From positions 124,001 through 188,000 of the forward strand of contig CAJYTK010000013.1 in the NCBI GenBank assembly GCA_913777615.1: a stretch of DNA of 64,000 nt, given 5' to 3'. The position numbers were made by a program, and so were the translations under genes. This DNA comes from an uncultured Agrobacterium sp. (GTDB lineage: Bacteria; Pseudomonadota; Alphaproteobacteria; Rhizobiales; Rhizobiaceae). Under the pieces are notes generated by a model that was given only the letters and a program-made list of their open reading frames with translations, was not told the DNA's origin and did not search any database. Shown one piece after another: positions 37,574-47,040 of this stretch (positions are counted from its first letter, which is position 1; every line of letters begins with the position of its first letter).

Positions 37574-38381
37574 CGACTTCTTCATCCGTGCCATCTTCGC
37601 CGGGGTTGGTGTTGCGCTGACGGCTGGGCCGCTTGGCTGTTTCGTGGTGTGGCGGCGCATGGCCTATTTCGGTGATACGATGGCGCATTCGGCGCTCTTG
37701 GGCGTGGCGCTTTCGCTGTTGTTTCAACTGAACCTTATCGTCAGCGTTTTTCTCGTCGCTTCAGCTGTATCTGTGCTCTTGCTCCTATTGCAACGGCGTC
37801 AGGCTCTATCTGCCGATGCGCTGCTCGGTATTCTGTCCCATTCCGCACTTGCTTTCGGCCTCGTCATCGTCGCCTTTATGACCTGGGTGCGGATCGATCT
37901 CGTTGCTTTCCTGTTCGGCGATATTCTTGCCGTTTCACTAACGGACATTCAGATGGTCTGGGGCGGCGGCGTCCTCGTACTGGCGGCTATCGTCTATCTG
38001 TGGAAGCCGCTTCTGGCTTCTACGGTGAATGCAGAGCTCGCTGAGGCCGAGGGATTGCGGCCGGAACGATCCAAGCTTCTCTTCATGTTGCTGATGGCGC
38101 TCGTCATTGCCATCGCCATGAAGATCGTCGGCATCATGCTGATCACATCGCTGCTGATCATTCCAGCAGCAACGGCCAGACGCTTCTCGTCGACACCGGA
38201 AATCATGGCGGTGCTGGCGTCGCTCATCGGTGCCGTCGCCGTCATCGGCGGACTGATGGGGTCTCTGCAATATGACACGCCGTCCGGCCCGTCGATTGTC
38301 GTCGCCGCCGTCTTGCTTTTCGTCTTGAGTCTTTTGCCTGTGCCGGGACGGTCGCGCAGTGCCGAGCAGGGAGTGAACTGA
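37566..38381 (+). CDS. znuB: Zinc ABC transporter permease
   Basis: A 271-residue inner-membrane permease of the ABC-3 family with about eight hydrophobic spans (first IFAGVGVALTAGPLGCFVV). The segment FGDTMAHSALLGVALSLL is the family hallmark. It overlaps znuC by 8 bases and zur by 1 base (TGATG), so znuC-znuB-zur form a translationally coupled operon. Confidence 0.95.
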   Translation: MFDDFFIRAIFAGVGVALTAGPLGCFVVWRRMAYFGDTMAHSALLGVALSLLFQLNLIVSVFLVASAVSVLLLLLQRRQALSADALLGILSHSALAFGLVIVAFMTWVRIDLVAFLFGDILAVSLTDIQMVWGGGVLVLAAIVYLWKPLLASTVNAELAEAEGLRPERSKLLFMLLMALVIAIAMKIVGIMLITSLLIIPAATARRFSSTPEIMAVLASLIGAVAVIGGLMGSLQYDTPSGPSIVVAAVLLFVLSLLPVPGRSRSAEQGVN

Positions 38382-38797
38382 TGAATATGAATACGAATGC
38401 GAAGAATCTGACGCGCAACCAGTCCCTAGTTTATGATGCGCTGTCGCGCTCGCAGGCGCCGCTCAGCGCCTATGTCATTCTCGACAAGCTGAGAGACAGC
38501 GGGTTTCGCGCACCTTTGCAGGTCTACCGGGCATTGGAAAAGCTGATTGAATTCGGTTTGGTGCATCGGCTGGAAAGTCTGAATGCTTTCGTGGCCTGCT
38601 CTCATACGAGCGCGGACTGCTGCACCCATCATCATGGCACGGTAGCGTTTGCCATCTGCAATGCCTGCGGCCAGGTAACCGAGTTCCATGATCACGAGAT
38701 CGATCATCGGCTGGGAGATTGGGTCAAGGGACAAAAGTTCAAGGCGGAGAAAACGACGATCGAGATCCGCGGGCTCTGCGAGGCCTGCGCGGCGTAG
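38381..38797 (+). CDS. zur: Zinc uptake regulator Zur (Fur family)
   Basis: A 138-residue metal-dependent repressor. The N-terminal winged helix spans about residues 10-75. The C-terminal dimerisation domain holds two CxxC pairs, CNAC and CEAC, for the structural zinc, and His/Cys-rich segments (CTHHHGTV, EFHDHEID) for the sensing site. Its place in the znuCB operon and two matching operators nearby support Zur over Fur or PerR. It is autoregulated through the znuC promoter if the operator call is right. Confidence 0.95.
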   Translation: MNMNTNAKNLTRNQSLVYDALSRSQAPLSAYVILDKLRDSGFRAPLQVYRALEKLIEFGLVHRLESLNAFVACSHTSADCCTHHHGTVAFAICNACGQVTEFHDHEIDHRLGDWVKGQKFKAEKTTIEIRGLCEACAA

Positions 38798-38831
38798 TCG
38801 CAAAAGCGCAATGTTTGACGCTCCAGACAGC

Positions 38832-39359
38832 CTAAACCGGCTTCAGTTCTTCGGCAAAGCGCTTCCAGTTCGTCACGTATTTTTCCGCTGACCTTCTAAT
38901 GCCCTCTGCTGCCTTTTCATCCAAGGTCCGGACGGCGCGGGCAGGGGAGCCGACAATAAGTGAATTGTCGGGGAACTCCTTACCTTCTGTGACGAGCGCA
39001 TTGGCGCCGACGAGGCAGTTCTTCCCGATTCTTGCGCCATTCAGGATTGTGGCACCCATGCCGATCAACGAGTTGTCACCGATCGTGCAGCCATGAATGA
39101 TGGCGTGATGACCGATAGTGCAGTTCTCGCCGATCGAGGCTGGGAAGCCGGGATCGCTGTGGACCATGACGCCTTCCTGGATATTCGTGCCCCGACCGAC
39201 GGTCATAGGCTCATTATCACCACGCAGAGTTGCGCCAAACCAAATGCCGACATCCTCACCCAGCGTAACAGAGCCGATGACGTTGGCATCCGGGGCGATC
39301 CAGTATCGCTCCGGTGCTGGCAGGTTCGGCACTCTCGTTCCCAGGCGATAGATTGGCAT
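38832..39359 (-). CDS. Gamma-carbonic-anhydrase-like hexapeptide-repeat protein
   Basis: A 175-residue left-handed beta-helix protein of the YrdA/PaaY/gamma-CA group. Hexapeptide repeats (IGSVTLGEDVGIWFGA, IGENCTIGHHAIIHGC, IGDNSLIGMGATIL) fill residues 25-130, with a C-terminal helix. Metal-binding histidines appear as H72 in VMVHSD and H94/H99 in GHHAIIHG, matching the three-His site. Carbonic anhydrase activity varies in this group, so the reaction is open. It is the downstream member of a minus-strand pair with the FAH-family gene. Confidence 0.88.
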   Translation of the reverse strand: MPIYRLGTRVPNLPAPERYWIAPDANVIGSVTLGEDVGIWFGATLRGDNEPMTVGRGTNIQEGVMVHSDPGFPASIGENCTIGHHAIIHGCTIGDNSLIGMGATILNGARIGKNCLVGANALVTEGKEFPDNSLIVGSPARAVRTLDEKAAEGIRRSAEKYVTNWKRFAEELKPV

Positions 39360-39389
39360 AGGCGTTTCTCCGCTGTCTTTCCTGGTCGC

Positions 39390-40079
39390 TTAAACCACTT
39401 TGACGGTAAAAGTGCCAACGCCATCGACGCCACACTCCATCGTGTCGCCTTTGACAATCGGACCCACACCTGCCGGCGTTCCGGTCATGATGATATCGCC
39501 TGCGGCCAGCGTGAAGACTTTTGACAGTTCGGCGATAATTTCCGCCGTCTTCCAGATCATCTGATCGAGATCGCCGGATTGCTTGCGTGTGCCATTCACG
39601 TCCAGCCAGACAGCGCCTTTGTCTGGGTGTCCAATTTTCGAGGCCGGAACGAGCGGAGAGACCGGTGCGGAAAATTCGAAGGCTTTGGCGCCTTCCCAAG
39701 AGCGGCCCATTTTCTTCAGCGTATCCTGCATATCGCGCCGCGTCATATCGATGCCGACACCATAGCCCCAGACATGCTCGAGTGCGTCTTCGACAGGAAT
39801 ATTCGAGCCGCCGCTTTTCAGCGCGACGACACATTCGACTTCGTAATGAACGTTGGACGACAGATCCGGATAGGGAAAGTCATTGCCGGCGGGCAGCAAA
39901 TTGTCCGGGTTTTTCTGGAAGAAGAAGGGCGGCTCGCGCGATGGATCGTGCCCCATCTCGATCGCATGATCCGCATAGTTGCGCCCAACGCAATAGACAC
40001 GCCGTACGGGGAAGGTTTCACTGGTGCCTTCGACGGGAAGCAAGAATGGTTGGTGGGCGGGGATAACTGTTGCGGACAT
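39390..40079 (-). CDS. Fumarylacetoacetate hydrolase family protein
   Basis: A 229-residue FAH-fold enzyme. The acidic metal triad can be seen in YEVECVVAL (E-x-E) and the GYGVGIDMT region, after the CVGRNYADHA signature. Members include acylpyruvases, oxaloacetate decarboxylases and 2-hydroxyhepta-2,4-dienedioate isomerases; the short length fits the FAHD1-like acylpyruvase/oxaloacetate decarboxylase type, but this is not certain. The ATG at 40079 has AAGGAG upstream. It lies 30 bases ahead of the gamma-CA-like gene. Confidence 0.88.
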   Translation of the reverse strand: MSATVIPAHQPFLLPVEGTSETFPVRRVYCVGRNYADHAIEMGHDPSREPPFFFQKNPDNLLPAGNDFPYPDLSSNVHYEVECVVALKSGGSNIPVEDALEHVWGYGVGIDMTRRDMQDTLKKMGRSWEGAKAFEFSAPVSPLVPASKIGHPDKGAVWLDVNGTRKQSGDLDQMIWKTAEIIAELSKVFTLAAGDIIMTGTPAGVGPIVKGDTMECGVDGVGTFTVKVV

Positions 40080-40157
40080 GATGCACTCCTTCTTGGGAGT
40101 GGTGTTGTCCCGCAATTCTGCGTCGATTTCCAGCCCATTCTTTCGGGTCTCTTACGG

Positions 40158-40301
40158 TTAAGACAGAAGCCAGACCAGACAACCACCCACGATGTTGAAG
40201 GCTATGATCACGCTCAGAAGCCGACCAAGCCCCGCATTTGTGTTGCTGTCTGCGCCGACAATGGTCCAGTAGAGAGATTTCTCGTCGGTCTTCTCACTCA
40301 T
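40158..40301 (-). CDS. 47-residue putative single-span membrane protein
   Basis: Not recognised. The N-terminus is polar (MSEKTDEKSLYWTIVGADSN) and is followed by a hydrophobic span at about residues 29-46 (LLSVIIAFNIVGGCLVWLL). A GGGAG ribosome-binding sequence lies 8 bases ahead of the ATG. It stands 78 bases upstream of the FAH-family gene on the same strand and may be co-transcribed. Confidence 0.6.
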   Translation of the reverse strand: MSEKTDEKSLYWTIVGADSNTNAGLGRLLSVIIAFNIVGGCLVWLLS

Positions 40302-40507
40302 CAACATCTCCCGCTATCTTTGGACAACGGCCCTCGAACCATGCTTGTGGTTGAAGGTTGCGCTGCGCACATAGTATTTTTGAAAAGCCGGCGGGTGGAA
40401 CGCGCAGCCAATCCGGCCTATATGGACGCAAAACGCCATCCTTCCGAAGCGGCGACATCTTTGTGTCCAGCAGGGGAGAGACGGCAAGCAGGGATTGGCG
40501 GACGATT

Positions 40508-41542
40508 ATGATGACGACTTCTCAACACATGGACGGCGCTTCGCACTACGCGCGTGGGAAAGTCTTCGCTGTCGCACCGATGATCGACTGGACGGATACG
40601 CGTTGCCGCTTCCTCCATCGTCAGCTCTCGCAGCATGCGCTGCTTTATACGGAGATGATCGTGGCCGATGCCATCATCCATGGCAAGCGCGACAAGCTTC
40701 TGGACTATCATCCCCAGGAGCATCCGGTGGCGCTGCAACTTGGTGGTTCCGATCCCGGCAAGCTTGCCGAGGCCGTCAGGATTGCCTCGGATTATGGCTA
40801 CGACGAGATCAATCTCAATGTCGGCTGCCCGTCGGACCGCGTTCAATCCGGTACCTTTGGCGCGTGTCTAATGCGCGAGCCTGAAACTGTTGCGGCTTGT
40901 GTCGAGGCGATGAAGGCTGTGGCGACGGTGCCCGTTACGGTCAAATGCCGGATAGGCGTGGATGATCAGGAGCCGGAAGCGGTGCTTCCAGATTTCATTG
41001 CACGGATGGTTGCCATAGGTGCCGACGCGATCTGGATCCACGCCCGAAAGGCATGGCTCCAGGGACTTTCGCCCAAAGAGAACCGCGAAGTACCGCCGCT
41101 GGATTACCAATTGGCCTATCGTATGAAGAAGCAGTTTCCCGATCTTTTCATTGGAATCAATGGCGGCATAACCGATCTCGATCAGGCGGAAGAGCATCTG
41201 AAACACATGGATGGCGTGATGCTCGGGCGGGCTGCCTACCACAACACCTCGATTCTTGCGGATGTGGATCAACGGATCTATGGCGAGCCGCCTCGCGATC
41301 TCGACACCGGCGGCTTGCGCGACGCGATGATGGTCTATGCGGACGACTATATCGCCAAGGGCGGACGGCTGAACCACGTCACCCGCCATATGGTCGGTCT
41401 GTTTCAGGGATTGCCAGGCGCACGGCGCTTCCGGCAAATCCTCTCCAGCGACGCGACAAAGCCCGGCGCTGGGTCCGAAGTCATTGCCGCTGCTTTTGAT
41501 GCAATCGACTTCGATCGAGCGCCGGTGGCAATTGACGCGTGA
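40508..41542 (+). CDS. dusA: tRNA-dihydrouridine synthase A
   Basis: FMN-dependent reduction of uridines in the tRNA D-loop. 344 residues. The flavin-binding TIM barrel begins VAPMIDWTDTRCRF, and INLNVGCPSDRVQSGTFGACLM contains the catalytic Cys. Later come TVKCRIGVDD and the DusA-specific HARKAWLQGLSPKENR, which separates it from DusB and DusC. The start is one of two adjacent ATGs (40508, 40511); the frame is open back to 40358 but without a conserved sequence. Confidence 0.94.
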   Translation: MMTTSQHMDGASHYARGKVFAVAPMIDWTDTRCRFLHRQLSQHALLYTEMIVADAIIHGKRDKLLDYHPQEHPVALQLGGSDPGKLAEAVRIASDYGYDEINLNVGCPSDRVQSGTFGACLMREPETVAACVEAMKAVATVPVTVKCRIGVDDQEPEAVLPDFIARMVAIGADAIWIHARKAWLQGLSPKENREVPPLDYQLAYRMKKQFPDLFIGINGGITDLDQAEEHLKHMDGVMLGRAAYHNTSILADVDQRIYGEPPRDLDTGGLRDAMMVYADDYIAKGGRLNHVTRHMVGLFQGLPGARRFRQILSSDATKPGAGSEVIAAAFDAIDFDRAPVAIDA

Positions 41543-41554
41543 TCTAGAGTAGGG

Positions 41555-42355
41555 TCAGACGAGGGTCTGCAGCAACTGAGCACCGTTCGGCGCGTTGACC
41601 TTGCCGCCGGTAATGAAGAACGCAAAAACATCGCGCGGCGTCTTCTTGGCTTTCCTGTCCGGCGCTATCATCGGAAGATCATCGGGCGCGCCGCCAGATG
41701 CATAAGTCTTAAGGCGCTCGCTCCACGCCTTCACGTCTTTTTCCGGATAGCAGGTCTCGATATCGTCCTCGCCCTTTTGCAGACGGCAATAGACGAAATC
41801 CGCCGTCACATCCGGCAGCATAGGATAATCGTGATGATCGGCGCAAACCACCGCGACGTTATGCTTTGCCAGAAGCTCGATAAATTCCGGTACCTGGAAG
41901 CTGTCATTGCGCACCTCAACGACATGCTGCAATCGTAACCCATCCTGCTTTTCCGGCAACAAGGCGAGGAAAGCGGCAAAGTCGTCAGGCTCGAATTTTT
42001 TGGTCGGCGCGAACTGCCAGAGGATCGGGCCGAGATGATCGCCAAGTTCGGTCAGCCCCTGTGTCAGGAACTTCGTCATCGATTCCTCTGCTTCGGCCAG
42101 AACCTTGCGATTGGTAACAAAACGACTGGCCTTCAGCGAGAAAATGAAACCATCCGGCACTTCGGACGCCCATTTGGCGAAGGTCGCGGGTTTCTGGCTG
42201 CCATAATAGGTGCCGTTCACCTCGATCGCCTTCAACTTGGAGCCTGCATATTCCAACTGGCGCTTTTTGGTGAGCTTCTCAGGATAGAACGTGCCTTCCC
42301 AAGGCTCGAAGGTCCAGCCGCCGATACCGGCGCGGATCGTTGCCGACTTGCTCAT
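41555..42355 (-). CDS. DUF72 domain protein (YecE-type)
   Basis: A 266-residue TIM-barrel-like protein of unknown function. Family marks are RAGIGGWTFEPWEGTFYP at the start, EVNGTYYGSQKPATFAKWASEVPDGFIFSLK, and GPILWQFAP. Some relatives are linked to DNA repair by neighbourhood only. GGAGAG precedes the ATG at 42355. It starts 45 bases after the uvrA stop on the same strand and could be transcribed with uvrA under SOS control. Confidence 0.88.
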   Translation of the reverse strand: MSKSATIRAGIGGWTFEPWEGTFYPEKLTKKRQLEYAGSKLKAIEVNGTYYGSQKPATFAKWASEVPDGFIFSLKASRFVTNRKVLAEAEESMTKFLTQGLTELGDHLGPILWQFAPTKKFEPDDFAAFLALLPEKQDGLRLQHVVEVRNDSFQVPEFIELLAKHNVAVVCADHHDYPMLPDVTADFVYCRLQKGEDDIETCYPEKDVKAWSERLKTYASGGAPDDLPMIAPDRKAKKTPRDVFAFFITGGKVNAPNGAQLLQTLV

Positions 42356-42399
42356 CCGTCTCTCCAATCAACGCGAAATTGCCATGTAAAGGGGGCGGA

Positions 42400-45321
42400 T
42401 CACTCCGCCGCCTGAATATTCTTTTCCGGATGGCGCTCCAGCAGCTCTTTCAGGAACTGGCCGGTGTAGGAGCGCTTCTCCTTGACGATCTGCTCAGGCG
42501 TTCCGGCTGCCACGACCTCGCCGCCACCGGTACCGCCTTCGGGACCGATATCGATGATGTAGTCAGCGGTTTTGATGACCTCGAGATTATGCTCGATCAC
42601 GACGACGGAATTACCCTGATTGACAAGCTCATGCAGCATTTCCAAAAGCTTCTTCACGTCGTGGAAATGCAGGCCGGTCGTCGGTTCATCGAGGATATAG
42701 AGTGTCCGGCCTGTCGAGCGTTTCGACAGCTCCTTGGCAAGCTTGACGCGCTGGGCTTCACCGCCTGATAGCGTGTTGGCCTGCTGGCCAACCTTGATAT
42801 AGCCGAGACCGACATCGAAGAGCGATTGCAGCTTGTCGCGCACGGCAGGCACGGCGGCGAAGAAATCGACGCCTTCCTCCACCGTCATATCAAGCACATC
42901 GGCGATAGATTTGCCCTTAAAGGTTACGTCGAGTGTTTCGCGATTATAGCGTTTACCGTGGCAGACATCGCAGGTGACGTACACATCCGGCAGGAAGTGC
43001 ATCTCGATCTTGATCACGCCATCGCCCTGGCACGCTTCGCAGCGACCGCCTTTGACGTTGAAGGAGAAGCGACCCGGCGCATAGCCACGGGCTTTCGCCT
43101 CAGGCAGACCGGCGAACCAGTCACGGATAGGCGTGAAAGCGCCGGTGTAGGTAGCCGGGTTGGAGCGCGGTGTACGACCGATCGGAGACTGGTCGATGTC
43201 GATGACCTTGTCGATAAACTCGAAGCCATCGATGCGATCGTGTTCCGCCGGAATCTCGCGCGCGCCCATGACGCGGCGGGCAGCGGATTTGTAAAGCGTT
43301 TCGATCAGGAAGGTGGACTTGCCGCCACCTGATACGCCTGTGACGGCTGTGAAAACGCCGAGCGGCACCGACGCCGTGACATTTTTCAGGTTGTTGCCGC
43401 GTGCGCCGACGACCTTGATCTCCTTGCCCTTCTTCGGCTTGCGCCGTTCGGCAGGAACAGGAACGCCCATTTCGCCCGACAGATACTTGCCCGTCAGCGA
43501 GTTCGGATTGGCCATAACCTCTTGCGGCGTACCCTCGGCGATAACCTGGCCACCGTGGATGCCGGCAGCCGGGCCAATATCGACCACGTAGTCTGCTGTC
43601 AGAATGGCGTCCTCGTCATGTTCGACAACGATCACGGTATTGCCGATATCGCGCAGATGCTTCAGCGTTTCCAGCAAACGAGCATTATCGCGCTGGTGCA
43701 AGCCGATAGAGGGCTCGTCCAGAACGTAAAGAACGCCGGTCAGACCGGAGCCGATCTGCGACGCAAGTCGGATGCGCTGGCTTTCACCGCCGGAAAGCGT
43801 GCCCGAATTGCGCGACAGGCTGAGATAATCGAGTCCGACATCATTCAGGAAGCGCAGACGCTCGCGGATTTCCTTCAGAATGCGAACGGCGATTTCATTC
43901 TGCTTGGCGTTCAGCTTTTCCGGCAGGCCTTCGAACCAGTCGCGGGCGACCTTGATCGACATCTCAGTCACTTCGCCGATATGCAGCTTGTTGATCTTGA
44001 CTGCCAATGCCTCGGGCTTGAGCCGATAACCGGCGCAGGCCGGGCAGGGGGCGGCAGACATGTAACGCTCGATTTCCTCGCGCGCCCAGGCGCTGTCGGT
44101 TTCCTTCCAGCGACGCTCGAGATTAGGGACGATGCCCTCGAAATTCTTCACCGTTTTGTAGGAGCGGGCACCGTCCTGATACTGGAACTCGATCTTCTCG
44201 TCGGTTCCTTTCAGGATCGCTTTTTTAGCGGCATCCGTCAGGTCGTTCCAGCGGCTGGAAAGCTTGAAACCGAAGGCTTTACCCAGCGCTTCCAGTGTCT
44301 GGTTATAGTAAGGCGATGAGGACTTGGCCCACGGCGCAATAGCGCCATCTTTCAGCGTGCGCGCAGGCTCCGGCACGATAAGCGCCTCATCCACCTTTTG
44401 CTGCGAACCAAGGCCATCACAGGTCGGGCAAGCACCGAAAGGGTTGTTGAAGGAGAAAAGGCGCGGTTCGATCTCGGGAATGGTAAAGCCGGAGACCGGG
44501 CAAGCGAACTTTTCCGAAAACAATACGCGCTCATGCGTCTCATTCAGAGACTTATTGGCAGAACCGCCAGCGGACGTTTCTTCCGCAGGCAGCGGCTTGT
44601 CGGCAAATTCCGCCACAGCCAGACCGTCTGCCAGCTTCAGGCATGTCTCAAGGCTGTCGGCCAAACGCGCCGCCATGTCCGGGCGCACCACGGCGCGGTC
44701 CACTACCACGTCGATATCGTGCTTGTACTTCTTGTCTAGCGCCGGAACGTCGGCGATCTCGTAGAACTGGCCATCCACCTTAACGCGCTGAAAGCCTTTC
44801 TTCATCAGCTCAGCGAGTTCCTTCTTGTACTCGCCCTTTCGTCCTCGCACCATCGGCGCGAGGATGTAGAGCCGTGTTCCCTTCTCAAATGCGAGGATGC
44901 GATCCACCATCTGGCTAACTGTCTGGCTCTCGATCGGCAGGCCCGTAACAGGCGAATAGGGAACGCCGACACGCGCAAAGAGAAGGCGCATGTAATCGTA
45001 TATTTCCGTTACAGTTCCGACAGTCGAACGCGGGTTGCGGGAGGTCGTTTTCTGCTCGATGGAAATTGCCGGCGACAATCCCTCGATCTGATCGACATCC
45101 GGCTTTTGCATCATCTCCAGAAACTGGCGCGCATAGGCCGAAAGGCTCTCAACGTAGCGGCGCTGGCCCTCGGCGTAGATGGTGTCGAAAGCCAGTGACG
45201 ACTTGCCGGAACCAGATAGGCCCGTCATGACGATCAGCTTGTTGCGCGGCAGATCAAGGTCGATTCCCTTGAGATTATGCTCGCGCGCGCCGCGGATGGA
45301 AATCGTCTTCAATTCACTCAT
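42400..45321 (-). CDS. uvrA: Excinuclease ABC subunit A
   Basis: Damage-recognition ATPase of nucleotide excision repair. The 973 residues have two ABC modules: Walker [10 protein letters not shown] near residue 34 and GVSGGGKST near 670, with signatures [12 protein letters not shown] and [12 protein letters not shown]. Zinc modules are seen in CPTCDGLG with CPACAGYR and in CEACQGDG with CDVCHGKR. It is divergent from ssb across a 321-base region that contains a perfect alphaproteobacterial SOS box. Mfd, its partner in transcription-coupled repair, is also in the window. Confidence 0.98.
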   Translation of the reverse strand: MSELKTISIRGAREHNLKGIDLDLPRNKLIVMTGLSGSGKSSLAFDTIYAEGQRRYVESLSAYARQFLEMMQKPDVDQIEGLSPAISIEQKTTSRNPRSTVGTVTEIYDYMRLLFARVGVPYSPVTGLPIESQTVSQMVDRILAFEKGTRLYILAPMVRGRKGEYKKELAELMKKGFQRVKVDGQFYEIADVPALDKKYKHDIDVVVDRAVVRPDMAARLADSLETCLKLADGLAVAEFADKPLPAEETSAGGSANKSLNETHERVLFSEKFACPVSGFTIPEIEPRLFSFNNPFGACPTCDGLGSQQKVDEALIVPEPARTLKDGAIAPWAKSSSPYYNQTLEALGKAFGFKLSSRWNDLTDAAKKAILKGTDEKIEFQYQDGARSYKTVKNFEGIVPNLERRWKETDSAWAREEIERYMSAAPCPACAGYRLKPEALAVKINKLHIGEVTEMSIKVARDWFEGLPEKLNAKQNEIAVRILKEIRERLRFLNDVGLDYLSLSRNSGTLSGGESQRIRLASQIGSGLTGVLYVLDEPSIGLHQRDNARLLETLKHLRDIGNTVIVVEHDEDAILTADYVVDIGPAAGIHGGQVIAEGTPQEVMANPNSLTGKYLSGEMGVPVPAERRKPKKGKEIKVVGARGNNLKNVTASVPLGVFTAVTGVSGGGKSTFLIETLYKSAARRVMGAREIPAEHDRIDGFEFIDKVIDIDQSPIGRTPRSNPATYTGAFTPIRDWFAGLPEAKARGYAPGRFSFNVKGGRCEACQGDGVIKIEMHFLPDVYVTCDVCHGKRYNRETLDVTFKGKSIADVLDMTVEEGVDFFAAVPAVRDKLQSLFDVGLGYIKVGQQANTLSGGEAQRVKLAKELSKRSTGRTLYILDEPTTGLHFHDVKKLLEMLHELVNQGNSVVVIEHNLEVIKTADYIIDIGPEGGTGGGEVVAAGTPEQIVKEKRSYTGQFLKELLERHPEKNIQAAE

Positions 45322-45479
45322 GACAAGGCTCTGGGCTTAGGATGTTGGGACGGATAAATCTTATGTCATTATCGCGAACGGCGTGTCGAGGTGATCGGCG
45401 CTCTGCGATAATACTGCCGGGCACGTCTTTGCCCGCTAACGCTTCTTGATCTGCTTGACTCACTCTTCACGCCTTAATA

Positions 45480-45494
45480 GAACAAAAAAGGAAC
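45480..45494. promoter_or_regulatory. LexA (SOS) box between uvrA and ssb
   Basis: GAAC-AAAAAAG-GAAC, an exact match to the alphaproteobacterial LexA site GAAC-N7-GAAC (GTTC-N7-GTTC on the other strand). It is 158 bases from the uvrA start and 148 from ssb, so it can serve both. The rest of the 321-base intergenic region shows no ORF worth calling. Confidence 0.85.
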
Positions 45495-45642
45495 GCATTG
45501 CAACCGTGCCCGTTGGCAAGAACATTCCTTGTGGATTGTCGTTCCATTCGCTGCCCATCGCGGTAGGCGATGGTCTATGGTGCGCGGGACTTTTGAACAG
45601 GAAAAATGCCGTTCATGACGTTCGGCAGACAGGAAGATAAAT

Positions 45643-46188
45643 ATGGCTGGCAGCGTAAACAAGGTTATTCTGGTCGGAAATGTCGGCGCTGATCCGGAAA
45701 TTCGCCGCACGCAGGATGGCCGACCAATCGCCAACCTGCGCATTGCGACATCGGAAAGCTGGCGTGACCGCAACTCCGGCGAGCGCAAGGAAAAGACGGA
45801 ATGGCACACGGTCGTCGTCTTCAATGAAGGCCTCTGCAAAGTCGTTGAGCAGTACGTCAAGAAGGGTGCCAAGCTCTACATCGAAGGCGCGCTGCAGACC
45901 CGCAAGTGGCAGGACCAGACCGGCAACGACCGTTACTCGACGGAAATCGTTCTTCAGGGCTTCAACTCGACACTGACCATGCTTGACGGTCGCGGCGAAG
46001 GCGGCGGCGGTGGCCGTGGCGGAGACTTCGGCGGCGGTGGCGAGTACGGCAGCGGCGGCGGCTCCTATGGCGGCGGTAGCAGTGGTGGTTACGACCAACA
46101 GCCTTCCCGTGGCGGCGGTTCATCACGCGGCGGCCAGTCGTCCGGCGGCAACTTTTCCAACGATCTGGACGATGATATCCCGTTTTGA
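45643..46188 (+). CDS. ssb: Single-stranded DNA-binding protein
   Basis: Binds single-stranded DNA in replication, recombination and repair. The 181 residues comprise an OB fold (about 1-110; [29 protein letters not shown]), a long Gly/Ser-rich linker, and the acidic tip DLDDDIPF that docks partner proteins such as RecO, PriA and DNA polymerase III chi. The linker is low complexity and rich in GGGGYGS-type units. A terminator lies 60 bases downstream. Confidence 0.97.
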   Translation: MAGSVNKVILVGNVGADPEIRRTQDGRPIANLRIATSESWRDRNSGERKEKTEWHTVVVFNEGLCKVVEQYVKKGAKLYIEGALQTRKWQDQTGNDRYSTEIVLQGFNSTLTMLDGRGEGGGGGRGGDFGGGGEYGSGGGSYGGGSSGGYDQQPSRGGGSSRGGQSSGGNFSNDLDDDIPF

Positions 46189-46247
46189 TGACGGCGGTTG
46201 AGGCGCGCGCTGTTTTGCGTGCTCATGGCAATTGATAAGACAATATG

Positions 46248-46280
46248 AAGGGGTGGCGGTTACGCTGCCCCTTATTTCTT
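46248..46280 (+). terminator. Terminator after ssb
   Basis: Eleven-bp stem AAGGGGTGGCG/CGCTGCCCCTT (two wobble pairs) with a GTTA loop, followed by ATTTCTTT. Confidence 0.75.
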
Positions 46281-46301
46281 TAGTCATTGAAGGACACACA
46301 T

Positions 46302-46559
46302 ATGCCAGACCAGACGTCACCTTCCCCGCAACCCGCCACCTGGCGGATCGTCCTGGCCTTTATCCTAGATTTCTTCACGGCATTCTGGCTGCTGGGCTTC
46401 CTCGTCGCCTCGATCCTTGGCGGCCGCACGGAAAACGGCTTCGAGTTGAACGGCCTATCGGCCGTCGTCTTCTTCGCCTCCATCGTCGCCTATTTTGTTG
46501 TGTTCAACAAATATCTCGGTGGAACGATCTGGAAGCGTTTGCTGAAGGCGAAGCGGTGA
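46302..46559 (+). CDS. Small RDD-like membrane protein
   Basis: An 85-residue protein with two predicted membrane spans (about 17-37 and 52-72). The arrangement R-x3-AFILDFFTAFWLLGF, then FNKYLGGTIWKRLLKAKR, resembles an RDD domain, which has R and D in the first span and GGTxGKRLL after the last, but it is shorter than the usual three-span form. Function of RDD proteins is poorly known. Start chosen at ATG 46302 with AAGGA upstream. Confidence 0.7.
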   Translation: MPDQTSPSPQPATWRIVLAFILDFFTAFWLLGFLVASILGGRTENGFELNGLSAVVFFASIVAYFVVFNKYLGGTIWKRLLKAKR

Positions 46560-46632
46560 GCGCATTCGTTCCTTAACTCCCGTGCGCGCTTAATTAGGTC
46601 CAGTCACCGAGCGGCGACTTTCATGGGAGGCA

Positions 46633-47040
46633 TCAGGGATGCATCTTTGCGCCCTTGCAAGTCTTGTCGACGATCTTCTTATCGGACCGCAACGCGAGAC
46701 CAACGAGCTTGGCATTGTCCGGAGTGAACCTGGCAAAGACCTCTCGATTGGCCGCATCGTGACCCGTTGTGAACATCTCTTCGATGTAGGCTGATGCCGT
46801 GACATTTCGCTCCAGCGTTCGCCGGTGGATGGTTCTTAGTGTCTCTTGGTCAGCGGTCAGAACCACGATAGGCTGGATGGACATCGGATTGTAGACATTA
46901 TCAGCGGCATCCCGATATGCTTCGCCGATGATCGCGGGCGATTGAGCGATGATACCGCTTGTCAGAAAAGCGGTGACGTTTAGCTTTTGCCACGTGGCAA
47001 GGTCATCGCGGATGATGATCGCGATTTTGGTGTCAAACAT
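46633..47040 (-). CDS. DUF2000 family protein
   Basis: A 135-residue protein of unknown function, family DUF2000, which is related to peptidyl-tRNA hydrolase II-like folds. Visible blocks are KIAIIIRDDLATWQKLNVTAFL and the PIVVLTADQETLRTIHRR segment. A strong AAAGGAG sequence lies 6 bases before the ATG and is inside the coding sequence of the divergent AraC gene. The two start codons overlap in CATG, so regulator and target probably form a pair. Confidence 0.8.
   Translation of the reverse strand: MFDTKIAIIIRDDLATWQKLNVTAFLTSGIIAQSPAIIGEAYRDAADNVYNPMSIQPIVVLTADQETLRTIHRRTLERNVTASAYIEEMFTTGHDAANREVFARFTPDNAKLVGLALRSDKKIVDKTCKGAKMHP

Noticed and set aside
46010-46150. GC-rich repeat array
   Set aside because: It encodes the Gly/Ser linker of SSB, in frame, and is normal for the family.
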